Source: CAIOZW01 sp049317725 (GTDB lineage Bacteria > Acidobacteriota > Blastocatellia > RBC074). Taken from it: 6,587 bases of DNA. Location: NCBI GenBank assembly GCA_049317725.1, contig JBMOHS010000205.1:1-6587 (forward strand). Reading direction: 5' to 3'. The notes below the pieces were generated by a model. That model saw only the letters and a list, made by a program, of their open reading frames with translations, had not been told where the DNA came from and searched no databases. Positions 1 to 4,525 of this stretch are shown here, piece after piece. The stretch's first letter is position 1. Every line of letters starts with the position of its first letter. A program made the translations under genes and the position numbers.

Positions 1-33
1 AGTGGATCAAAAGTGGATCAAAAGTGGATCAAA
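1..33. repeat. Three 11-bp tandem repeats, possible IS21-type terminal repeats
   Basis: AGTGGATCAAA occurs three times in perfect tandem (1-11, 12-22, 23-33), and the array may continue beyond the left edge. Two further AAGATCAG motifs follow at 39-46 and 51-58, so GATCA occurs five times in 58 bp. IS21-family elements carry multiple short repeats at their ends, often resembling GTGGATCA followed by A/T-rich bases, so this may be an end or remnant of such an element. No transposase is in the window. Protein-binding iterons, spaced one helical turn apart, are the alternative. Confidence 0.4.
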
Positions 34-162
34 ACCAGAAGATCAGAATAAAGATCAGCGCGGGTTGCCCTCGACCTTCTCCGTGGACAAGCTCATTCCG
101 AAACCGGAAGACGGAGTAAGCAGTTAGGACCAAGCCCAAGCCCCGAGGTAAATCGTGGCCTG

Positions 163-183
163 TATCCAGTATCCACTATCCAG
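163..183. repeat. Three 7-bp tandem repeats
   Basis: TATCCAG, TATCCAC and TATCCAG lie head to tail in the noncoding region left of hyuB. The function is unknown and they may be chance or replication slippage. Confidence 0.5.
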
Positions 184-188
184 GGAGG

Positions 189-255
189 CTGCCAGAACCA
201 GCTTCTGGAACTAGCAGTCAGGCTGGCAGTTTCTTGAACTGACAGCATTTTGTCA
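189..255. repeat. Cluster of short inverted repeats in noncoding DNA
   Basis: CTGCCAG (189-195) is mirrored by CTGGCAG (223-229). Within it CCAGAA (192-197) can pair with TTCTGG (203-208), an alternative 6-bp stem. Just to the right TGACA (240-244) pairs with TGTCA (251-255). The arms are short and no known element is recognised. They may reflect a decayed mobile element or structured RNA, or nothing. Confidence 0.3.
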
Positions 256-287
256 ACCGAGGGGCTACGCTCAATCACACATAAGTT

Positions 288-304
288 GTTAAGGATACCC
301 TAAC
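288..304 (-). terminator. Weak hairpin downstream of hyuB
   Basis: In minus-strand RNA, positions 304-298 (GTTAGGG) can pair with 294-288 (CCTTAAC) through seven pairs including one G-U, around a 3-nt loop. It begins 33 nt after the hyuB stop and no gene lies beyond, so a transcript end is expected around here. The following bases are not a U-run, so it is at best a weak or factor-assisted terminator. Confidence 0.3.
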
Positions 305-337
305 TCCCATCAGATGAGAAGTAGAACCCATCAAAAG

Positions 338-1927
338 TTAAAAAGAGAGAGGGGGACCAAAGCCGCCCCCACCCGGAGTCTCAATCTGAAGAACAGTGCC
401 GGCCTCAAGAGCGAGAGAGACCTTTCCAGGCAGCAGGCGAAAGGGCTGCCCCGGGCGGCGCAGTCGGTTGCGGCCACGCGCGCCGGGGGCGCCCCCGGCG
501 AGCCCCCAGGGAGACAAACGACGCCGATCCGTGAGGAGGGAGACCCGGGCGGGGACCAGCAGCTCCAGTTCTCTGACAATCCCATCTCCCCCTGGAAAGG
601 CCCCAGCTCCTCCGGAATGGGTCCGGATGCGATAGCAGTGGACGAGAAGCGGGTAGCTGTACTCGAGAGCCTCAACGGGCGTGTTGAGGGAGTTGGTCAT
701 ATGGGTGTGCACGGCGGAGAGGCCAGGCGCGCCGGGACGCCCCCCCATTCCACCACCGATGGTCTCGTAGTACGAGAACTCAGCGTGACGACGCGGATCC
801 CACCCACCGATCGTCAGGTTGTTCATCGTCCCCTGAGAGGCGGCCGGAATGCGATCGGGAATGGCCTGGGCCAGCGCGCGAAAGAGGAGGTCGACGATTC
901 GCTGCGAGGTTTCGACGTTCCCGCCGGCGACGGGTGCTGGCGGCACGGCGGCGACAATGGTTCCAAGGGGGGCACGAATCGTCAGAGGGGCGAGGAGACC
1001 GGCACTGGCCGGCGCTTCCCCTGGAACCAAGCAACGGAAGACGTAGAAGACGGCCGAGACGGTAATGGCCTCGACAGCATTGAGTGGGCCGACCACCTGG
1101 GGGGCGCTACCGGTAAAGTCGATCTCAGCCTCTTCCCCACGGATGTGAATTTGGACGCGCAGCGGGACTGGCTCTTCCGAGGTCCCGTCGTCGTCGAGCC
1201 AATCCTCGGCCTGGTAATGCCCGTCCGGGATGGTGCGGATCGCTTGCCGCATGAGCCGTTCAGCATAGGTCAGGAGGTGGCGGGCATAGGCCACAGGCTC
1301 CCGTGGACCGGAGCGGGCGAGGATCTCGAGGAGACGTTCCTGGCCGACCCGCAAGGCCCCGAGTTGGGCGGCGAAGTCCCCTTCGCGCTCGACTCGCCCA
1401 CGAACGTTGGCGAAGAGCAACGACCAGAGATCCTCAACCCTCTCTCCGCGACGAACGAGACGGACCGGAGGAATCCGCACGCCTTCCTGGTAGATCTCCG
1501 TCGCCGCGCCCATCGACCCTGGCGTCGAGCCTCCAATATCGGCATGGTGCGCCCGATTGGCGACATAGAAGAGAGGGTGGGTCGGGCGGTTGGATCCGGC
1601 TGTGTCCGGGAGATAAACTGGCGCGACCATGGTCACGTCGGGAAGGTGGGTTCCCCCGGCATAGGGATCGTTGAGGGCGACCACATCTCCAGGATCGAGG
1701 GTCGATTGGGCGATGGCCGCCTGGACCGAGAGCGGCATCGACCCAAGATGAACCGGCATATGGTCCCCTTGTGCGATGACGCGCCCCTCGGCGTCAAAGA
1801 CGGCACACGAATAGTCCCGTCGCTCCTTGATGTTGGGCGAGAAGGCGGTCCGGCGAAGACTGAGCCCCATCTCCTCGGCAACCGAGGTAAAGAGTGAACG
1901 GTAGATCTCGAGCTTGATCGGGTCCAT
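338..1927 (-). CDS. hyuB: HyuB-type hydantoinase/oxoprolinase B subunit, 529 aa
   Basis: The partner of HyuA in the ATP-dependent hydantoinase / 5-oxoprolinase / carboxylase superfamily, expected in the cytoplasm. The single Hydantoinase_B domain spans nearly the whole chain. Recognisable blocks are SPNIKERRDYSCAVFD (30-45), QGDHMPVHLGSMP (53-65), NDPYAGGTHLPD (86-97), NRAHHADIGG (124-133), IDFTGSAPQ (269-277), PPAPVAGGN (329-337), HMTNSLNTPVEALE (409-422), SGGAG (438-442) and TPGGGGFG (517-524). H94, D97, H127, H128 and D130 fall in motifs that contribute metal ligands in carboxylase relatives, to my recollection; this should be checked by alignment. Position 445 is Pro (FPGGDG) where many relatives have Arg (RGG). 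Length is typical and no frameshift is apparent. The ATG at 1927 matches the family's usual M-D-P start. A weak GGAAAA (1939-1934) lies upstream. Extending the frame to 2122 would overlap the HEAT gene and lacks family similarity. hyuB normally follows hyuA directly, but here two other genes intervene. Substrate undetermined. Confidence 0.95.
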   Translation of the reverse strand: MDPIKLEIYRSLFTSVAEEMGLSLRRTAFSPNIKERRDYSCAVFDAEGRVIAQGDHMPVHLGSMPLSVQAAIAQSTLDPGDVVALNDPYAGGTHLPDVTMVAPVYLPDTAGSNRPTHPLFYVANRAHHADIGGSTPGSMGAATEIYQEGVRIPPVRLVRRGERVEDLWSLLFANVRGRVEREGDFAAQLGALRVGQERLLEILARSGPREPVAYARHLLTYAERLMRQAIRTIPDGHYQAEDWLDDDGTSEEPVPLRVQIHIRGEEAEIDFTGSAPQVVGPLNAVEAITVSAVFYVFRCLVPGEAPASAGLLAPLTIRAPLGTIVAAVPPAPVAGGNVETSQRIVDLLFRALAQAIPDRIPAASQGTMNNLTIGGWDPRRHAEFSYYETIGGGMGGRPGAPGLSAVHTHMTNSLNTPVEALEYSYPLLVHCYRIRTHSGGAGAFPGGDGIVRELELLVPARVSLLTDRRRLSPWGLAGGAPGARGRNRLRRPGQPFRLLPGKVSLALEAGTVLQIETPGGGGFGPPLSF

Positions 1928-2001
1928 TGGCAGTTTTCCAGGGGTTTTGTGCGTCTTGAGTGAGCAGAGAGGCAGCCCCCCCTCTTGGGACCGGGAAGAT
2001 G

Positions 2002-2892
2002 TCACTGTGAGGCGGGCGCATCGAGGACCGCGAGTGCCTCCTTGACCGCCTGAAGGACACGGGGGTGGGTCTCTTTTGCGGCCACTTCCAGGAGCACCGG
2101 CCGGGCACTGGTCGCACGCCAACGTCCCAACCAGACGGCAGCCCTGCTCCGTTGTTCAGGAAACCCTTGTTTGCGGATGATTCCCACCATTTCGTGGTAC
2201 CCGTTCCGGGTCTCTCGCAAGAGGTAGAGGGCCTCTTCCGCGACCTTGACCAAGTGCGGATCGGGAAGGTCAAGAAAAGTGAAGAGAAAGACGACGGCCT
2301 TCCGGGAATAACGAACATCCCGCAACTGATTGATGGCGAGCACGGCCGAGCACCGGGTCCGTAATTCGGTCTCCCCTCCACGAATGGGTTGGCTTCCTGG
2401 ATTGGCGATCAGGTTAAGAACCGCGCTGCTCGGCAGATGGGCCTGGAACGAGGCCAGGGACCAGGCAAGAGCTGTCCGGACCTGCCAGTCTGTCTCTCTC
2501 CCAATTCGATCGACGAGGGGCTCGATGGCCTCTGGCTGCTGGATCTGCCCGAGGGCCTCGATCGCCGCCAAGCGGACTTGCGGATCCTCGTCCTCCAGTG
2601 GGGCCAGCAATCTGGCGACGGAAGCCGGCTGACAAGCGCGACGAAAGCGTCCGATCAAGGCGATCTTCTGTTCCGACCTGCCCTTCTCCAAAAAGAGAGG
2701 ATCCCCCCCCCCTTCCGCGGGGAGTGCCGGCAACTCTGCGTCAGGTCCGCTGGCCGGTGCGCAAGCGACATAGAGCGGCTGGAGCATTCCCTGCCCTCTC
2801 TCTCCGTCAACCGCGGCGGCAGTTCCAGGCATGGCCAGCAGGAGAAAGACGAGCGGCAGGGCCATTGGTGCGGGGCGCGGTGGTCGGTTCAT
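2002..2892 (-). CDS. Exported HEAT-repeat protein, 296 aa
   Basis: A likely periplasmic or secreted alpha-solenoid scaffold; no enzyme motif is visible. Residues 1-27 form a signal peptide: Arg residues at 3 and 6, the hydrophobic stretch MALPLVFLLLAM (10-21), and AAA at 25-27 giving probable cleavage before V28. There is no lipobox cysteine. After a low-complexity Ala/Pro/Gly region (about 40-66), helical pairs of HEAT or PBS-lyase-like type fill about 74-292. The clearest are DPQVRLAAIEALGQIQQPEAIEPLV (93-117), WQVRTALAWSLASF (126-139), DPHLVKVAEEALYLLRE (201-217) and PRVLQAVKEALAVL (277-290). Such repeats normally mediate protein-protein binding. The ATG at 2892 is chosen over longer in-frame starts because AAAGGAGA precedes it by 8 nt and the signal peptide follows at once. 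A run of ten G falls in codons 61-64. The gene begins 77 bp after the membrane protein and ends (TGA 2002) 74 bp before hyuB, so it is probably co-transcribed. Its location makes the upstream membrane protein a natural candidate partner; this is inference. Confidence 0.88.
   Translation of the reverse strand: MNRPPRPAPMALPLVFLLLAMPGTAAAVDGERGQGMLQPLYVACAPASGPDAELPALPAEGGGDPLFLEKGRSEQKIALIGRFRRACQPASVARLLAPLEDEDPQVRLAAIEALGQIQQPEAIEPLVDRIGRETDWQVRTALAWSLASFQAHLPSSAVLNLIANPGSQPIRGGETELRTRCSAVLAINQLRDVRYSRKAVVFLFTFLDLPDPHLVKVAEEALYLLRETRNGYHEMVGIIRKQGFPEQRSRAAVWLGRWRATSARPVLLEVAAKETHPRVLQAVKEALAVLDAPASQ
2703..2712 (-). repeat. Ten-G homopolymer in the HEAT-repeat gene
   Basis: The plus strand shows C10. 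On the coding strand this is three GGG glycine codons (residues 61-63) plus the first base of the GAT for D64. It lies between the signal peptide and the HEAT repeats, so slippage by one or two bases would shift the frame before the structured domain. Confidence 0.95.
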
Positions 2893-2900
2893 CAGGGTCG

Positions 2901-2908
2901 TCTCCTTT
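2901..2908 (-). promoter_or_regulatory. Strong ribosome binding site of the HEAT-repeat gene
   Basis: AAAGGAGA on the minus strand with an 8-nt spacer to the ATG at 2892 is a near-ideal Shine-Dalgarno site. It settles the start and rejects the frame's upstream extension to 3090, which would overlap the end of the preceding gene. Confidence 0.8.
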
Positions 2909-2969
2909 GGTGGGTCTCCTCGCCCCATCCAGTCGCTCCGGGTGAAAAGGGCGCCAGAGAGCAGCTGTG

Positions 2970-4397
2970 TCAAGCCTGCAGATCCGGGTTGTCCGGCCTG
3001 AGGAGCCGCATTCCTCGGACGGCGTGCCCCAGGGCAATGACAATATCGCTGATGAACTTGTCGCCGAGCTGCGTCCGCAACATCGCCCAATCCATCGCCC
3101 GCAGCCGGACGATACTCTCGTAAAGGGCCTGTTCTCCTGCCTCGATTCGCCGTTCCTGGGAGGGGGTGAAATCGATCAACCGGTGAAGCCGCGCATAGTT
3201 GATCGATTCAAAGGCGTGTCCATAGAGCTTGACGAGCGCCCGGGTGGAGAAGGCTTCGACAATCGCGCTGGGGACGCCCTTGGCCTCGCGGGCATACTCA
3301 TCGACGATCGCCAGGGCATCGCTCTTGAGCCGGTAGGTCAGCAGATCGATCATCCACTTCATGCGGTTCGGCAGGTCGTGGGCAACGTGTCCGCGATGCC
3401 ATGCAACGAGGTAGGAGTAGACCGTGTGCAGCCCAAAACAGCTATACTTTTTGATCTCGGTCCGGAAGTTGGGAGGAGCCATCTCCCCTCTGGACATCGC
3501 CTCCTGGCCAAGTGCACAAGTACTCTCGTAGGCAGCCAAGCTGCGATCGAGGACCGCGTGCAGATCGATCGTCTCGCCAAAAGCGTTGGTCCAAGTCGGA
3601 CGTTCGGGCGAGACCAGCCGCGAAAAAGCGATCAGTCCCCAGGGGAGGTGTTCGTGGAGCAGTTCTCCGCTATCGGACCCGCCTCCCCCGCAGCCTCCAT
3701 CATCGGTCGGCCCGGTTGCCCCTGCACCAGAGGGGACCGGAGGTCTGGGAGGAATGAAAGCTGGATCGTAGCGGTATTGAGGCTCATCGAAGCGGTAGAG
3801 GTCAGCCGGGTCACAGCGGAAGAGGGACTGGCCACTCTTGGCAAGATCACTCAACTGGTATCGACGATCTCCGACAACGATCGGCTGGCTCGTGGAAACT
3901 CCGGCTTCGAGGAAGGTCTTGAGAAAGCTGTTCTCGTGAACTTCTGCTTCTCGCTGGAAGTAGACGAGCCGCTGGCCGCCTACCTCCCGTTCGAGCGCAT
4001 AGTGGGAGCAGAGGTGATCGACGGCGTTCGTACCATCAGCCAAGCGAAAGCCCCGCCCAAGGCCGCGGACGGCGTGGATGATCGAGGATGGGTTCGCAAG
4101 GTCGCTGGTGTAGTGGACCAGCATCTCCTCCGCCGCCTGCCGCGCAGTCGCCTCATTGGCCGGGAGAACTTGGGGCGGCAGGCTGACCCCTCGGGTCCCT
4201 GGAGATGCCCCTCCCCCCGGCGCAGTGGGGGAGTCTAATCGTCGCCAGAATATCCAGCCGGCAAGGCCGAGCCCAGAGAGCGCTGCTCCCGATCCCACCC
4301 AGAGGAGGCGGCGACGACCTGGATCCGGAACTCGCGGGTCCGCCCCCCTCGCGGTCCTCTTCCCATCCACCTTCTTGCCGGGCTTCTGTCTTGCCAT
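2970..4397 (-). CDS. Membrane-anchored protein of unknown function, 475 aa
   Basis: I do not recognise a family. The N-terminus (1-30) is strongly basic and ends in Arg-Arg-Arg. A single hydrophobic span follows at about 31-51 (LLWVGSGAALSGLGLAGWIF), then W-R-R and a Pro/Gly/Ser-rich linker (about 56-80). A basic N-terminus ahead of one span suggests an uncleaved anchor or a Tat-like signal, with the bulk outside the cytoplasm. The triple Arg flanking is ambiguous, so topology is not certain. The body has two parts (about 81-212 and 245-475) separated by a Pro/Gly-rich stretch containing DDGGCGGGGSDSG (232-244). The second part looks mainly helical and carries a cluster H324, H334, H337, H340. 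Cysteines occur at 130, 195, 236, 294 and 320. No CxxCH, zinc-protease or kinase motif is seen. The ATG at 4397 is chosen because AGGGAGG precedes it; a TTG six codons upstream (4415) has no comparable site. The stop is TGA at 2970. Confidence 0.85.
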   Translation of the reverse strand: MARQKPGKKVDGKRTARGADPRVPDPGRRRLLWVGSGAALSGLGLAGWIFWRRLDSPTAPGGGASPGTRGVSLPPQVLPANEATARQAAEEMLVHYTSDLANPSSIIHAVRGLGRGFRLADGTNAVDHLCSHYALEREVGGQRLVYFQREAEVHENSFLKTFLEAGVSTSQPIVVGDRRYQLSDLAKSGQSLFRCDPADLYRFDEPQYRYDPAFIPPRPPVPSGAGATGPTDDGGCGGGGSDSGELLHEHLPWGLIAFSRLVSPERPTWTNAFGETIDLHAVLDRSLAAYESTCALGQEAMSRGEMAPPNFRTEIKKYSCFGLHTVYSYLVAWHRGHVAHDLPNRMKWMIDLLTYRLKSDALAIVDEYAREAKGVPSAIVEAFSTRALVKLYGHAFESINYARLHRLIDFTPSQERRIEAGEQALYESIVRLRAMDWAMLRTQLGDKFISDIVIALGHAVRGMRLLRPDNPDLQA

Positions 4398-4400
4398 GCG

Positions 4401-4407
4401 CCTCCCT
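4401..4407 (-). promoter_or_regulatory. Ribosome binding site supporting the ATG at 4397
   Basis: AGGGAGG on the minus strand ends 3 nt before the ATG. The Shine-Dalgarno core is strong but the spacing is short. It is the only good purine-rich match near the frame's possible starts, so it favours this ATG over the TTG at 4415. Confidence 0.55.
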
Positions 4408-4463
4408 GCTTCCAATTACCCACTCTTTGCCCAGGGATATTTCTCGACCTGGAGAGCTGTTTG

Positions 4464-4492
4464 AAAGTATGCCGGGACTGTGCCCCTGTCAA
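4464..4492 (-). promoter_or_regulatory. Candidate sigma70-like promoter for the downstream three-gene unit
   Basis: On the minus strand a perfect TTGACA (4492-4487) is followed by a 17-bp spacer and TACTTT (4469-4464). The second box keeps the key T1, A2 and T6 of the -10 consensus but only three of six positions in all. Transcription would start near 4457, leaving about 60 nt of leader before the ATG at 4397. The site lies in the 128-bp gap after hyuA, the longest gap between genes in the window. It could let the membrane protein, HEAT protein and hyuB be expressed separately from hyuA. This is inferred from sequence only, and the organism's promoter consensus is unknown. Confidence 0.45.
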
Positions 4493-4511
4493 GATGGCCG
4501 GCAACCTTGAC
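4488..4511 (-). promoter_or_regulatory. Inverted repeat overlapping the -35 box, 14 bp after the hyuA stop
   Basis: GTCAAG (4488-4493) and CTTGAC (4506-4511) are inverted copies. In RNA from the minus strand the stem extends to 8 pairs through one G-U and one U-A pair, with an 8-nt loop (4496-4503). No U-run follows, so it is a poor intrinsic terminator for hyuA. Its overlap with the TTGACA box makes a regulator-binding site (operator) an alternative, and it could also be chance. The symmetry is seen directly; any role is inference. Confidence 0.35.
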
Positions 4512-4525
4512 CAACACTCGTCAGC

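Larger units (their letters stand above)
34..337. other. Noncoding region left of hyuB
   Basis: About 300 bp with no convincing gene on either strand. A 61-codon minus frame (93-278) lacks a ribosome binding site and any recognisable sequence. The region is less GC-rich than the coding part, and holds the weak hairpin and the short repeats listed separately. With the tandem repeats at the left edge, it may mark the boundary between the operon and mobile DNA. Confidence 0.5.

Noticed and set aside
251..256. TTGACA on the minus strand in the left noncoding region as a promoter
   Set aside because: At 17 bp spacing the -10 position reads GAAACT, a poor match, and no gene follows in the window. 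It is also one arm of a short inverted repeat.
93..278. A 61-codon minus frame downstream of hyuB
   Set aside because: No Shine-Dalgarno site and no family resemblance, and it runs through the short repeats. It is treated as noncoding.
314..1897. A 527-codon open frame on the plus strand
   Set aside because: It lies wholly antisense to hyuB, which has family motifs throughout. The plus frame gives a low-complexity Arg/Gly/Asp-rich product of no recognisable type, as expected for antisense of a GC-rich gene.
1928..2122. A longer N-terminus for HyuB (start at 2122)
   Set aside because: It would overlap the HEAT gene by about 120 bp, and the extra 65 residues do not resemble HyuB. The M-D-P start at 1927 fits the family.
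2893..3090. A longer N-terminus for the HEAT protein (start at 3090)
   Set aside because: It would overlap the upstream gene and bury the signal peptide. The ATG at 2892 has a strong, well-spaced ribosome binding site.
2967..4238. A 423-codon open frame on the plus strand opposite the unknown membrane protein
   Set aside because: The minus frame has a good ribosome binding site, a coherent membrane span and operon context. The plus frame has no clear binding site and no neighbouring plus-strand genes. Because the minus protein is also unrecognised, this is a little less certain than the other antisense cases.
4488..4525. An intrinsic terminator after hyuA
   Set aside because: A hairpin can form, but it has no following U-run, so termination is not supported. 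It is listed only as an inverted repeat.
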